Source of the DNA: an uncultured Dorea sp.
GTDB lineage: Bacteria; Bacillota; Clostridia; Lachnospirales; Lachnospiraceae
NCBI GenBank assembly: GCA_910580235.1
Contig: CAJTVU010000002.1
Location: 248,001-312,000 of the forward strand
DNA: 64,000 bases
Direction of reading: 5' to 3'
Below are positions 8,879 to 17,955 of this stretch, piece after piece (position 1 is the stretch's first letter; each line of letters begins with the position of its first letter). The notes below the pieces were generated by a model. That model saw only the letters and a program-made list of their open reading frames with translations, was not told the DNA's origin and made no database searches. Made by a program: the position numbers and the translations under genes.

Positions 8879-8908
8879 AGTATAGCATACAATGGATTCC
8901 TCTGACAA
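8879..8908 (-). promoter_or_regulatory. SigA-type promoter of hom
   Basis: TTGTCA (8908-8903), an 18-nt spacer and TATACT (8884-8879), placing the transcript start about 20 nt upstream of the hom ribosome site. No T-box or leader structure is visible in the short 5' region. Confidence 0.6.
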
Positions 8909-9007
8909 TCCTTATGCTTTCTTCATTTTGCCGCTTTATCCCGCTGCTTAAGAACCTCTTCCCGGCGGACGGCATAGGATAATAAGATAGCATAGGAGGA
9001 TCATCTT

Positions 9008-9955
9008 ATGACAGCCAGCATAAAAAAACGGACGACAGGCCTCTCATCTGGGGCAGAAATAAATCAAAACGCCATTGTACGGCGCATCTCGCTCATAACA
9101 ATCGTCGGCAATATCATCTTATCCGCAGTGAAGCTGTCTGCAGGCATTGCCGGAAGGTCGGGCGCCATGGTGTCGGACGCGATCCACTCCCTCTCCGATG
9201 TGTTCACTACCGTAATCGCAGCCTTTGGCGTACGGCTCTCTCAAAAGGAGGCGGACAGGGAGCACCCCTACGGGCATGAACGCCTTGAATGCGTCGCTTC
9301 GCTGCTGCTGGGGGCTCTCTTGATGGCCACCGGGCTTGGCATCGGCAAAGCAGGGATTGCGAGCATGATCGCAGGCAGATACGACGCACTGGCCGTTCCC
9401 GGCGGCATCGCACTGGCCGCGGCCGTCCTTTCCATCCTTTCCAAGGAGGCCATGTACTGGTATACAAGGCATTACGCCAAAATCTTAAATTCCCCGGCAT
9501 TTATGGCGGACGCCTGGCATCATCGGTCGGACGCTCTTTCTTCCATCGGCTCGCTGATCGGCATCGGCGGCGCTATGCTGGGCTTTCCTGTCATGGATCC
9601 CATGGCCGGCACTGTAATCTGCCTGTTCATCCTAAAAGTCTCCTATGACATCTTAAAGGACGCCATCGTAAAAATGCTTGACACCGCCTGCGGAGAGGAC
9701 TATGAGAAAGCTTTGACGGACTATATCGCCGCCCAGGAAGACGTAGTCCAGATAGATATGCTCCACTCCAGGATATTCGGCAATAAAGCGTATATCGATC
9801 TGTCCATCCAGGTGGACGGGGATCTGCCCCTCTGGAAAGCGCATGCCATCGCAAAGCGCATCCATGACAACGTGGAAAGGCGTTTCTCGGACATTAAGCA
9901 TGTTACGATCCATCTGAACCCGGCGGCTGAGCATCCACGTCGCACTCTCTGCTAA
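9008..9955 (+). CDS. Cation diffusion facilitator (CDF) metal efflux protein
   Basis: 315 residues with the CDF plan: six membrane helices, then a cytoplasmic C-terminal domain. The two transport-site motifs are visible, DAIHSLSDV in helix 2 and DAWHHRSDALSS in helix 5. The second HxxxD is consistent with the Zn2+/Fe2+/Mn2+ CDF class. It exports divalent metal against H+ from the cytoplasm. The C-terminal portion (IDMLHSRIFGNKAYIDLSIQVD and HVTIHLNP) is the dimeric ferredoxin-like domain. The gene is divergent from hom, with AGGAGGATCATCTT before the ATG. The exact metal cannot be settled from sequence. Confidence 0.93.
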   Translation: MTASIKKRTTGLSSGAEINQNAIVRRISLITIVGNIILSAVKLSAGIAGRSGAMVSDAIHSLSDVFTTVIAAFGVRLSQKEADREHPYGHERLECVASLLLGALLMATGLGIGKAGIASMIAGRYDALAVPGGIALAAAVLSILSKEAMYWYTRHYAKILNSPAFMADAWHHRSDALSSIGSLIGIGGAMLGFPVMDPMAGTVICLFILKVSYDILKDAIVKMLDTACGEDYEKALTDYIAAQEDVVQIDMLHSRIFGNKAYIDLSIQVDGDLPLWKAHAIAKRIHDNVERRFSDIKHVTIHLNPAAEHPRRTLC

Positions 9956-10020
9956 ACAAGCCTCCTTTTGTCTTATTGAAAAATGATGTCCGGCGCCCTG
10001 TTAAATTTTTCAAAAAACTG

Positions 10021-10049
10021 TTGACAAATAGGAGGCCTTATAGTATAGT
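10021..10049 (+). promoter_or_regulatory. Consensus SigA promoter of tRNA-Gly
   Basis: TTGACA (10021-10026), a spacer of exactly 17 nt and TATAGT (10044-10049), about 31 nt upstream of the mature tRNA 5' end. This is one of the strongest consensus promoters in the window, as expected for a stable RNA. Confidence 0.8.
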
Positions 10050-10079
10050 AATTATTGTTCTGATGAACATTTAGTTTAT

Positions 10080-10152
<73 letters not shown>

Positions 10153-10158
10153 CTTAAG

Positions 10159-10186
10159 GGAATCGCAAGATGCGGTTCCTTTTTTA
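10159..10186 (+). terminator. Intrinsic terminator of tRNA-Gly
   Basis: GGAATCGCA (10159-10167), a 3-nt loop and TGCGGTTCC (10171-10179) form a 9-bp stem with one G-U pair, followed by a run of seven T. Confidence 0.88.
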
Positions 10187-10227
10187 TTCGTATTAGTATT
10201 CGCCGCATTTCAGAAATTTAACCATAT

Positions 10228-10288
10228 GATATAGAGGAAAGGCAGAAGCCGCTGTACATAGCAACGGCTTCTGCCTTTCCTCTATATC
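10228..10288. repeat. Perfect 24-bp inverted repeat between tRNA-Gly and prsA
   Basis: Arms at 10228-10251 and 10265-10288 are exact reverse complements (starting GATATAGAGG and ending CCTCTATATC) around a 13-nt loop. It begins seven bases after the stop of the minus-strand foldase gene and may end that transcript. Neither side has a clear T-run, so an ordinary Rho-independent terminator is not certain. It could also be a small dispersed palindrome. Confidence 0.6.
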
Positions 10289-10294
10289 TTCACC

Positions 10295-11398
10295 TTATTG
10301 TTCTATCTGCCCCTCCTGGCGTTTTTCTCCCTCGTCCATATCCGCCTGGTCGTCCGTCCTCATCTCATCTGCATAAGGTACGTCTTCTTTCACCTTCATA
10401 GTAACAGACAGATCTCTGAAATCAATCTGCTTCCACACCTTCTTGTGGACGGTTATCTCTGTATCTTCCCTCCATTTATCACATGTCTCTTCATAGAGGG
10501 CTGATTTCCTTTCTGATATGATCGTTTCCTTTTTTGCATCTGTAGCGTCGCGGTCCAGAAGGCTTGTCACCTTCGCCACATAGCATCCCTCGTCCGTGTC
10601 GATGACATCGGTAGACCCGCCTTCTTCCAGCGCGTCTGCCGCCTTTACAAGCGCCGCATGAGGGATTTTGCTGTCAGCGTCAAAAGTGGCTGTCTGTACT
10701 TCCACCTCTGCCGCTTCTGCAAGCGCTGCAAAGTCTTCGCCGCTTTTTGCTCCTGCGGCCAGCTGCTCGGCCTTCCCCTTCACTTCTTCCTTCTCTTCGT
10801 CAGAAAGGTCTGTGCTCTCTCCATCCTCATCTGTCTTCTTATAAGAGAACATCACATAGCTCATGGCTTTCTGGGCTGCCTCTTCATCGGACACTTCTGT
10901 GTCGGCGCCCGCCTGGATCGCCTCCGTCATCTTCTGCCGGATCGCCATAAGGGTGAGCACACGCTCCACCACTTCTTTGTCTCCCGACACCAGCTCCTTG
11001 TCCTCCAGCGCATTATCCTCATCAAACTTCTGCACTGTCTTTGCGATCACTTGACGCTCGGCCTCAGAAATAGACACGTCATAATCGCTCATATGCCTCT
11101 CCAAGAGCGCCATCGTCTCCAGGTCGTCCTGGATCATGGACTTTACGCTCTCCTCATAGCTCTCTCCTTCACTTGCCTCAGACTTCCACATATCTTCTCC
11201 AAGATATGCGGACATATAAGTCTCATACCCGGCCTGTGTCTGCCTTGCGTAAAAATTCGCCACATCAGCCGTAATCTCTGTATCTCCTACTGTAATCGCC
11301 GGATCGCTCCCTTCAAAGGAGCCGCATCCTGCAAGCAATGTCACGGACATCGCTCCGGCCACAGCCGACACGATCCACCTTTTCTTCATCATTCCCAT
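10295..11398 (-). CDS. PrsA/SurA-like peptidyl-prolyl isomerase lipoprotein (extracytoplasmic foldase)
   Basis: 367 residues. The N-terminus has a lipoprotein signal with lipobox LLAGC (Cys about residue 25), so the mature protein is tethered outside the membrane. A SurA_N-like helical region (ADVANFYARQTQAGYE) precedes a weak parvulin-like region around residues 185-270 (EEVKGKAEQLAAGAKSGEDFAALA then TDVIDTDEGCYVAKVTSLLD), and a charged tail follows. The isomerase signature is degenerate, so chaperone activity is safer than isomerase activity. The start could be ATG 11398 or 11392; GGAGG lies just upstream. It follows mfd on the same strand, 46 bp away. Confidence 0.75.
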   Translation of the reverse strand: MGMMKKRWIVSAVAGAMSVTLLAGCGSFEGSDPAITVGDTEITADVANFYARQTQAGYETYMSAYLGEDMWKSEASEGESYEESVKSMIQDDLETMALLERHMSDYDVSISEAERQVIAKTVQKFDEDNALEDKELVSGDKEVVERVLTLMAIRQKMTEAIQAGADTEVSDEEAAQKAMSYVMFSYKKTDEDGESTDLSDEEKEEVKGKAEQLAAGAKSGEDFAALAEAAEVEVQTATFDADSKIPHAALVKAADALEEGGSTDVIDTDEGCYVAKVTSLLDRDATDAKKETIISERKSALYEETCDKWREDTEITVHKKVWKQIDFRDLSVTMKVKEDVPYADEMRTDDQADMDEGEKRQEGQIEQ

Positions 11399-11444
11399 AT
11401 AACCTCCTTCGTACCGCTAACCACTATATTATAGCTTGTTTCCC

Positions 11445-14400
11445 CTATGCAATCAATCCTTTTATCCCAATTAACACTTTTTTCACAACGTCTGCCGGAT
11501 TATCTCCTTTTTCTTTCCCGTTCTTCCTTTTCTTCCGGTAAATAAAGCAGGGCCGCTCTGCATCTGCCTTAAAAGACAGCTCCTCCCTGAACTGTAAGAG
11601 AAGCTCAGGGATCCGCTCAGGCGCTACTTTCGCCTTCTCATACATCAGGAACGTATACGTGTCGCCCTTCTGCTCTATCTGGGTCACGTACGCCTCATGC
11701 GCCAGCGCTTTCAGCCGTGCCACAAGAAGCAGCATCTCCACCTTCTTCGGGAACTCTCCAAACCGGTCGATCAGCTCTTCCGTCATTTCTTCCATGTCCT
11801 CTTCCGACTCAATGGCGGCGATCCGTTTGTATATATCCAGCTTATGATATTCATTCGGGATATAGCTGTCCGGGATATAAGCGTCAAGGTTTAAGTCTAT
11901 CGTCGTATTGTACCCTTCTTCTCCTCCCTCGCCCTTTAAGTGCCGCACCGCCTCATTCAGCATCTTGCAGTACAGATCATACCCCACCGCCTCCATATGG
12001 CCATGCTGCTCGGCTCCTAAGAGATTGCCCGCCCCCCGGATCTCCAGATCCCGCATGGCGATCTTAAAGCCAGAGCCCAGATCGGTGAACTCCCGGATAG
12101 CGGCCAGCCGCTTCTCCGCCACTTCTTTTAAAAGCTTATCCCTGCGATACAGAAGAAAAGCATAGGCCATGCGGCCGGAACGCCCCACGCGCCCTCTCAG
12201 CTGGTAGAGCTGGGACAGCCCCATCCTGTCCGAGTCATGGATGATCATCGTGTTTACATTGGAGATGTCAAGCCCTGTCTCAATAATGGTAGTGGACACA
12301 AGTACGTCTATCTCTCCGCTGATAAAGTCGTACATGATCTTCTCCAGCTCCAGCTCCCGCATCTGCCCGTGGGCATAAGCCACATTTACGTCTGGGACGA
12401 GCCGCTGGATCCTGGCCGTGATCTCTGCAATGTCCTCCACCCGGTTGTACACATAGTATACCTGCCCGTCTCTTGCACATTCCCGCTCGATCGCTTCCCG
12501 CACCATCTCCTCACTGTACTCCATAACATAAGTCTGGATAGGCAGGCGATCCTCCGGCGCTTCTTCAAGGACGCTCATGTCGCGGATCCCGATCAGGCTC
12601 ATATGGAGCGTGCGGGGGATCGGCGTGGCGGTCAGCGTCATGACATCCACGTTTTCTTTCAGCTTCTTGATCTTTTCTTTGTGCTGGACTCCAAACCGCT
12701 GCTCTTCGTCGATGACGAGGAGACCCAGATCCTTGAATGCGACGTCGCCGCTCAAGAGCCGATGCGTCCCGATCACAATATCTACAAGGCCTCTGTGCAG
12801 ATCCTCTATCGTCTTCTTCTGCTGGGCCGATGTCCGGAAGCGGCACAGCAGATCCACCCTCACCGGGAAATCTTTCATCCGCTGCAAAAATGTATTATAA
12901 TGCTGCTGGGCCAGGATCGTAGTCGGCACAAGGTACGCTACCTGTTTATTCTCCTGCACCGCCTTAAAAGCCGCGCGGATAGCTATCTCTGTCTTGCCGT
13001 AGCCTACGTCGCCGCAGATCAGGCGATCCATGATCTTCCTGCTCTGCATATCCCGCTTTACCGCGTCAATGGCCAGCAGCTGATCTTCCGTCTCCTCGAA
13101 CGGGAACATCTCCTCGAATTCCTTCTGCCATACTGTGTCCTCCCCGTACACATAGCCTTCCTGATCCTGCCTCGCAGCGTACAGCTCTACCAGATCTCTT
13201 GCGATCTCCTTTACAGCCCCCCTCACCCGCGCTTTCGTCTTTGTCCACTCCTGCGTGCCGAGGCGGTTCAGCTTCGGCCTCTTTGCATCCGAGTCGGCAT
13301 ATTTCTGGATCAGATCAAGCTGGGTCGCCGGAATATAGAGATTACCGCCCTTCGCATAAGAGATCTTCATATAATCTTTGGCGATCCTGTCTACCTCTAT
13401 CTTCTCTATCCCCTGGTAAATGCCCAGTCCGTGGTTCTCGTGCACTACATAATCGCCAGGCTTTAATTCAGAGAAATTCTGTATCTTTCTTCCCTCATAT
13501 ATCTTCCGCTTCTTTTTCTTCTTTGCTTTGCCGAAAATATCTGTCTCCGATATGACCGTGAACTTTAAGAGCGGATACTCATATCCCTCGGCCACATGGC
13601 CGTACATCGTCATAACCTCCTCCGGCTGGACTTCCCGCTCCATATCTTCCGTGTAGAAGCTGCTAAGGCCATAGTCCCTTAAGTCCTCCGCCAGCCTCTT
13701 CGCACGCGTGCGGGAACCAGACAGGAGGATGACCCGGCTCTTGTTCCTCTTAAGCCGCTTCAGATCCTGCGTCAACAGCTCGAAGCTCCGGTTGTACGGC
13801 TGGACGCCCTTTACATGAAGGCTGTAAGCGCCCCGGACGAGAAATGCCCTGCAAGGAGTGTCAAGAGCAGAAAAGCCTATGCTTCCATACTGATTCATCT
13901 TCTTTACGATCTCTTCCACCGGATAGAGCGCCGCCTCAGCTTCCGATACTTCCTGCCCGCTCTCCACCCGCCTCTTCTGCGCCTCCATGAATTCCTCTTC
14001 TACGGCGGCTCCTTTCTCAATCAGACGGGGCGGCTCATCCAGATAAAGGATCGTATCTTCCTGCGGAAAATAATCCAGGAACGATGTCCTCCTCCCCTCC
14101 TCTTCCGGAAACTCTGTAGCAGGGCCTATGGACGCCTCCTTCAGGTTCTCAATAGAACGCTGGCTCTCGGAATCGAAGGTGCGTATAGAGTCCACTTCGT
14201 CCCCCCACAGCTCGATGCGAAGAGGAAGCTCCTCTGTCAATGGATAGACATCCAGGATGCCTCCCCGTATTGCGAACTGTCCGGGAGCATCCACCTGCAC
14301 TTCCCTCTCATACCCGATTCTGGCAAGCTTCTCAGCAAGAGCCCCCATATCAAGCGCCCCCTCTCCCAGGACCCGCAAAGTGCGCTTTGCCATCTCCTCC

Positions 14401-14786
14401 CTGGGGATCAGGGAATCCATAAATGCGTCAAAGGTAGTAACGACCGTGACCGGCTTTCCATCCATAATAGCCTCTATGACCTCCATGCGCCGCCTTGCCA
14501 GCTCCCGCCCTCTTATATCCGCCTGATAAAAAAGCAGGTCCTTGGCCGGATACAGATATGTATCCCCGTCCAGGAACCGATAATCTTCGTAGATCTGCTT
14601 TGCCTTTGTCTCACTAGAGCAGGCGATGACTTTATAAGTAAAGCCATCGCTGAGCGCATACATCATATGTGCTTTCTGGGAGGCGGCGCAGCCTGCGATC
14701 CGTATCATGCCGGCGCCGTCCCTCCTTCTCTTCCTGATTTCCTCATATTCCGCCAGTTCCATAAGCGGAGCCGTCAGAGCCTGCAT
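11445..14786 (-). CDS. mfd: Transcription-repair coupling factor Mfd
   Basis: 1113 residues, close to the family norm. Mfd removes stalled RNA polymerase and recruits UvrA. Domain order is visible. An N-terminal UvrB-like module comes first. The RNA-polymerase interaction domain starts near residue 440 (FSELKPGDYVVHENHGLGIYQG). The RecG-like translocase follows, with Walker A CGDVGYGKTEIAIRAA near residue 592, DEEQ box VIDEEQRFGVQHKEK near 690, motif III LTATPIPRTL, and the TRG motif region QLRGRVGRSGRMAYAFL. A C-terminal TRCF domain ends the protein. It is 8 bp downstream of pth, an arrangement common in Firmicutes, and is probably transcribed with it. Confidence 0.97.
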   Translation of the reverse strand: MQALTAPLMELAEYEEIRKRRRDGAGMIRIAGCAASQKAHMMYALSDGFTYKVIACSSETKAKQIYEDYRFLDGDTYLYPAKDLLFYQADIRGRELARRRMEVIEAIMDGKPVTVVTTFDAFMDSLIPREEMAKRTLRVLGEGALDMGALAEKLARIGYEREVQVDAPGQFAIRGGILDVYPLTEELPLRIELWGDEVDSIRTFDSESQRSIENLKEASIGPATEFPEEEGRRTSFLDYFPQEDTILYLDEPPRLIEKGAAVEEEFMEAQKRRVESGQEVSEAEAALYPVEEIVKKMNQYGSIGFSALDTPCRAFLVRGAYSLHVKGVQPYNRSFELLTQDLKRLKRNKSRVILLSGSRTRAKRLAEDLRDYGLSSFYTEDMEREVQPEEVMTMYGHVAEGYEYPLLKFTVISETDIFGKAKKKKKRKIYEGRKIQNFSELKPGDYVVHENHGLGIYQGIEKIEVDRIAKDYMKISYAKGGNLYIPATQLDLIQKYADSDAKRPKLNRLGTQEWTKTKARVRGAVKEIARDLVELYAARQDQEGYVYGEDTVWQKEFEEMFPFEETEDQLLAIDAVKRDMQSRKIMDRLICGDVGYGKTEIAIRAAFKAVQENKQVAYLVPTTILAQQHYNTFLQRMKDFPVRVDLLCRFRTSAQQKKTIEDLHRGLVDIVIGTHRLLSGDVAFKDLGLLVIDEEQRFGVQHKEKIKKLKENVDVMTLTATPIPRTLHMSLIGIRDMSVLEEAPEDRLPIQTYVMEYSEEMVREAIERECARDGQVYYVYNRVEDIAEITARIQRLVPDVNVAYAHGQMRELELEKIMYDFISGEIDVLVSTTIIETGLDISNVNTMIIHDSDRMGLSQLYQLRGRVGRSGRMAYAFLLYRRDKLLKEVAEKRLAAIREFTDLGSGFKIAMRDLEIRGAGNLLGAEQHGHMEAVGYDLYCKMLNEAVRHLKGEGGEEGYNTTIDLNLDAYIPDSYIPNEYHKLDIYKRIAAIESEEDMEEMTEELIDRFGEFPKKVEMLLLVARLKALAHEAYVTQIEQKGDTYTFLMYEKAKVAPERIPELLLQFREELSFKADAERPCFIYRKKRKNGKEKGDNPADVVKKVLIGIKGLIA

Positions 14787-14794
14787 CTTCCTCT

Positions 14795-15385
14795 TTATTC
14801 CTCCGTTTTTTTCACACTCTCTTTCCGGTTATACCGGTTCATGGCAGCCTGTACGTCCCCCGCCACGATCTGCCCTGCGGCCGATACGGCGCGATCATAC
14901 GCTTCCTCCATCAGCTGCCTCTCTCCTTTTGAAAATCGGCTAAGCACATAATCCGCCAGATCATACTGTCTCGGCTTCTCTCCGATCCCTACCTTGATAC
15001 GCGCAAATACGTCCGTACCCAGATTCGCGATAATGTTCCTGACTCCATTGTGCCCTCCGGCGCTCCCCTTGCTCCTTACCCGGATCTGTCCCGGGCTTAA
15101 GCTGATGTCGTCATAGATGACAAGAAGACCTTCCTCCGGATCGACCTTATAATAATCGACGATCCCACGGATGCTCTCGCCGCTTAAGTTCATATAAGTC
15201 CACGGCTTCACAAGAATAGCCTTTTCCCCTTCTACCATGCCCTTCCCAATGTAGGCGCGGCTCTTCCTTGTGTCTACCGATATATTATATTTTTCCGCGA
15301 TCCTGTCTATGACATCGAATCCCACGTTATGCCTTGTCCCTTCATACTGCATGGTAGGATTGCCGAGTCCCGCTATAATGAACAT
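14795..15385 (-). CDS. pth: Peptidyl-tRNA hydrolase
   Basis: 196 residues. It releases tRNA from drop-off peptidyl-tRNA. The N-terminal MFIIAGLGNPTMQYEGTRHNVGFDVIDRIA contains the conserved Asn (GLGNP) and catalytic His (TRHNVGF). KPWTYMNLSGESI, LLVIYDDISLSPGQIRVRSKGSAGGHNG and KVGIGEKP complete the signature set. It immediately precedes mfd on the same strand, as in many Bacillota. Confidence 0.96.
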   Translation of the reverse strand: MFIIAGLGNPTMQYEGTRHNVGFDVIDRIAEKYNISVDTRKSRAYIGKGMVEGEKAILVKPWTYMNLSGESIRGIVDYYKVDPEEGLLVIYDDISLSPGQIRVRSKGSAGGHNGVRNIIANLGTDVFARIKVGIGEKPRQYDLADYVLSRFSKGERQLMEEAYDRAVSAAGQIVAGDVQAAMNRYNRKESVKKTEE

Positions 15386-15505
15386 ATTTTATACACCTCT
15401 CGTTTTTCTGCTATCCATTCTACAGGAAGCCACGCATATTTTCCACTCTTTTTTCATATCATTATAAAGAACTGAACCGAAGGAAATGATAAGAGGAGGA
15501 CATTT

Positions 15506-15940
15506 ATGAGTTCCAAGACAAAAATTGTCGTACTTCATATGAAAGAAATCATCTACACGGCTATATTCGCCGTGCTGGCAATAGTATTGATCTTATTGTT
15601 AATATTTATGTTCCTGCCAAAGGGGAAGGGAAATACGGCCGATGAGAAGAAATACGCTCCTGGGATCTACACTTCCACAGTCACCCTTAACAACACCGCG
15701 TTGGAAGTGGAAGTCACCGTAGATGAAAGCCACATTAATTCCATCCGCTTTTCCAATATCGACGAGACCGTAGCTACTATGTACCCGCTTATCCAGCCTG
15801 CCATTGAGGACATCGCAGATCAGGTGTATGAGAAGCAGTCTCTGGAAGGCATTGAGTATTCCCAGGATAACCCCTATACTTCACAGATCATATTAGGCGC
15901 TATCAATGATGCGCTGGAAAAAGCCGTGACTGACAAATAG
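15506..15940 (+). CDS. Membrane-anchored protein with FMN_bind-like domain
   Basis: 144 residues. A short cytoplasmic start, one strongly hydrophobic helix (residues about 14-38) and an extracellular domain beginning YAPGIYTSTVTLNNTALEVEVTVDESHINSIRFSNIDET. That motif resembles the FMN_bind domain of RnfG/NqrC and small extracellular flavoproteins, where a Thr carries covalent FMN. The downstream threonine signature is not obvious here, so flavin attachment is uncertain. AGAGGAGG precedes the ATG. It is a single-gene unit divergent from pth. Function unassigned. Confidence 0.7.
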   Translation: MSSKTKIVVLHMKEIIYTAIFAVLAIVLILLLIFMFLPKGKGNTADEKKYAPGIYTSTVTLNNTALEVEVTVDESHINSIRFSNIDETVATMYPLIQPAIEDIADQVYEKQSLEGIEYSQDNPYTSQIILGAINDALEKAVTDK

Positions 15941-15949
15941 TCACGGCTT
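15921..15949 (+). terminator. Hairpin at the stop codon of the FMN_bind-like gene
   Basis: AAGCCGTGACT (15921-15931) pairs perfectly with AGTCACGGCTT (15939-15949) across a 7-nt loop. The TAG stop of the gene lies within the structure. The U-run is weak, so termination is inferred from the stem and its position between convergent genes. Confidence 0.5.
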
Positions 15950-15995
15950 CCATATGTTCCCTGCACTCCTGCGCGCCACATTCCGGCCAGGGATC

Positions 15996-16259
15996 CTACC
16001 CCTCCACGATCAGGTATCTTCCCCCTGAAAGAGCAAACACTTCCGACGCCTCTTCCAGCTCCTCATCCGACATCCCCGACGCGTCCAGGCCCTCCTCTTC
16101 AAAGTACTCTCTTACTTCCTTCAGACTGTCCACCACTGTCGCCATGCAATCCTCCAGAAATGCTTCCGCCTCCTCCATCGTACTGGCAACCGGTTCGTCA
16201 AAAAGACGCGACTGGTTCTTAAGAAAAGCTTTCAGACAATCCTCGTCATACTCATACAT
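15996..16259 (-). CDS. Small acidic protein of unknown function
   Basis: 87 residues from the ATG at 16259, which has GGAGG eleven bases upstream; a GTG four codons earlier overlaps that site. The protein is rich in Glu and Asp, mostly helical by pattern (MEEAEAFLEDCMATVVDSLKEVREYFEEEG), and ends in a short hydrophobic strand-like segment (GGRYLIVEG). No signal peptide or membrane segment. It lies 32 bp downstream of the HAD phosphatase gene on the same strand and is probably co-transcribed. I do not recognise the family. Confidence 0.6.
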   Translation of the reverse strand: MYEYDEDCLKAFLKNQSRLFDEPVASTMEEAEAFLEDCMATVVDSLKEVREYFEEEGLDASGMSDEELEEASEVFALSGGRYLIVEG

Positions 16260-16291
16260 CGCTGCACACACCTCCGCTTTATAGTATTGTC

Positions 16292-16939
16292 TTACACAAA
16301 GTTTAAGAGCTCCTCTGCTTTATCTATTATATATTCCGGTTCCTCTGCTTTTAATTCTTCTTTCGTGCGAAATCCCCAGGAAACACAGATTACCGGAAGC
16401 CCTGCGTTTCTTCCCGTCTGTGCGTCCACCTCAGAATCTCCTACGTATAGGCAATCCTCTGGCTGCACATGCATCTTCTCAAGAGCAAGATAGACTCCCG
16501 CCGGGTCAGGCTTCCTTGGTATCTCCTCTATCTCTCCCTGTATATAAGTAAACAGATCCTCCCCGAACATGGCATGTATCACTTTCACAACCTGTCTGTG
16601 GGGCTTATTCGAAAGGACGCACAGCTGTATTCCCTGGCCCTTCATCGCGCTCAGAGCCTCGGCGATCCCTTCATAAGGCTTCGCCTCATATGTACAGTTC
16701 TTATCAAAGACCTCTCTGTATATGCCCAGAGCCTCCTCTATCCTGGAAGAGCTTCCCGGCTGCGACGCTTCAAGGCACTGTTCCAGCAAATACCGCGCGC
16801 CGTTCCCTGTAAATCTTATACACTCTTCCTTTGAGACCCGCGGCAGCCCCATCTTCTCAAGCGTAATGCCGACCGAGCGGGCAAGAGAAGCCCGCGTATC
16901 CCCCAACGTCCCGTCTAAGTCAAAAATGCATCCTCTCAT
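16292..16939 (-). CDS. HAD-superfamily hydrolase, phosphoglycolate phosphatase-like
   Basis: 215 residues. HAD motif I is MRGCIFDLDGTLGDT (nucleophile Asp about residue 7). A four-helix cap follows (ARSVGITLEKMGLP to NCTYEAKPYEG), then motif II LCVLSNKP, motif III Lys in RKPDPAGVYLALEKM, and motif IV YVGDSEVDAQTGRNAGLPVICVSWGF. It hydrolyses small phosphate esters in the cytoplasm. The phosphoglycolate label comes from subfamily resemblance (Gph), and the true substrate may differ. Confidence 0.88.
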   Translation of the reverse strand: MRGCIFDLDGTLGDTRASLARSVGITLEKMGLPRVSKEECIRFTGNGARYLLEQCLEASQPGSSSRIEEALGIYREVFDKNCTYEAKPYEGIAEALSAMKGQGIQLCVLSNKPHRQVVKVIHAMFGEDLFTYIQGEIEEIPRKPDPAGVYLALEKMHVQPEDCLYVGDSEVDAQTGRNAGLPVICVSWGFRTKEELKAEEPEYIIDKAEELLNFV

Positions 16940-17137
16940 CTGTGCTTTCCTCGCCTTTTTCTATTTCTAGACATAATCATAGTATGAACGTCTGGAAAAT
17001 GCAAGGGTAATTTCAGACATATGATTTGTCAAGGACTAAAAGTTTTTTTATTTTTCCTGGGGCGGAATAACCGCAGAATATATGGAGCATGATTCTATTA
17101 GACTAAAATACGATTTCATCTGGAGGAGGTTCTTATT

Positions 17138-17914
17138 ATGGCGCAGGGAAAAGTAGAAATATGCGGAGTAAATACAGCAAAGCTGCCAATTCTCAAAGAG
17201 GAGGAGAAAGAGGCCTTATTCGCCCGGATCAAAGCGGGGGACGAACAGGCGAAAGAAGAATATATAAAAGGGAATCTAAGGCTTGTATTAAGTGTGATCA
17301 AACGGTTCGGAGCAAGCGGCGAGAATCCTGACGACTTATTCCAGATTGGCTGTATCGGCCTGATCAAAGCAATCAATAACTTCAACACCGAGCTCGACGT
17401 GAAGTTCTCAACTTACGCAGTTCCTATGATCATTGGCGAGATCCGCCGGTACATGCGCGACAACAACAGCATCCGTGTCAGCCGCTCTCTTCGCGACACT
17501 GCCTACAAAGCGATCTACGCGAAAGAGAATTATGTAAAGCAGCACATGAAAGAGCCTACCGTACAGGAGATCGCAGAAGAGATCGGCATATCAAAAGAGG
17601 ACATCGTATTCGCCCTCGACGCCATACAAGTCCCTATGAGCCTGCAAGAGCCAGTCTACAATGAGGGCGGCGACGCCTTATATGTCATGGATCAGATCAG
17701 CGACAATAAGAACAAAGAGGAGAGATGGGTCGAGAACCTGTCTTTGCAGGCGGCCATGGAACACTTAAGCGAGCGAGAGCGGCACATCATTACCCTGCGC
17801 TTCTTCGAGGGGAAGACGCAGATGGAAGTCGCCGAGAACATCGGCATCTCACAGGCCCAGGTAAGCCGGCTGGAGAAGAATGCCCTTCGGACGATGCGGC
17901 AATATCTGTCATAA
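17138..17914 (+). CDS. sigG: Forespore sigma factor SigG
   Basis: 258 residues. The N-terminus (KVEICGVNTAKLPILKEEEKEALFARIKAGD) is the SigG-type anti-sigma-sensitive segment. Region 2 follows (NLRLVLSVIKRF, DDLFQIGCIGLIKAINNFN, FSTYAVPMIIGEIRRYMRD), then region 3 (RVSRSLRDTAYKAI) and region 4 (ERERHIITLRFFEGKTQMEVAENIGISQAQVSRLEKNAL). It drives late forespore genes. TGGAGGAGG lies eight bases before the ATG. In most Bacillota sigG directly follows sigE; here it is inverted and separated from sigE by about 2.4 kb holding three other features. Confidence 0.96.
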   Translation: MAQGKVEICGVNTAKLPILKEEEKEALFARIKAGDEQAKEEYIKGNLRLVLSVIKRFGASGENPDDLFQIGCIGLIKAINNFNTELDVKFSTYAVPMIIGEIRRYMRDNNSIRVSRSLRDTAYKAIYAKENYVKQHMKEPTVQEIAEEIGISKEDIVFALDAIQVPMSLQEPVYNEGGDALYVMDQISDNKNKEERWVENLSLQAAMEHLSERERHIITLRFFEGKTQMEVAENIGISQAQVSRLEKNALRTMRQYLS

Positions 17915-17955
17915 TCAAAAACCTGTTGTGCCAGATGAAAAAACATAGTAAAATA

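Noticed and set aside
8855..9007. Riboswitch or T-box leader for hom
   Set aside because: The promoter lies within about 50 bp of the start codon, leaving no space for one, and no conserved motif is seen.
12237..13466. Long open frame of 409 codons on the plus strand
   Set aside because: It lies wholly antisense to mfd, has no recognisable domain, and arises from codon bias on the opposite strand.
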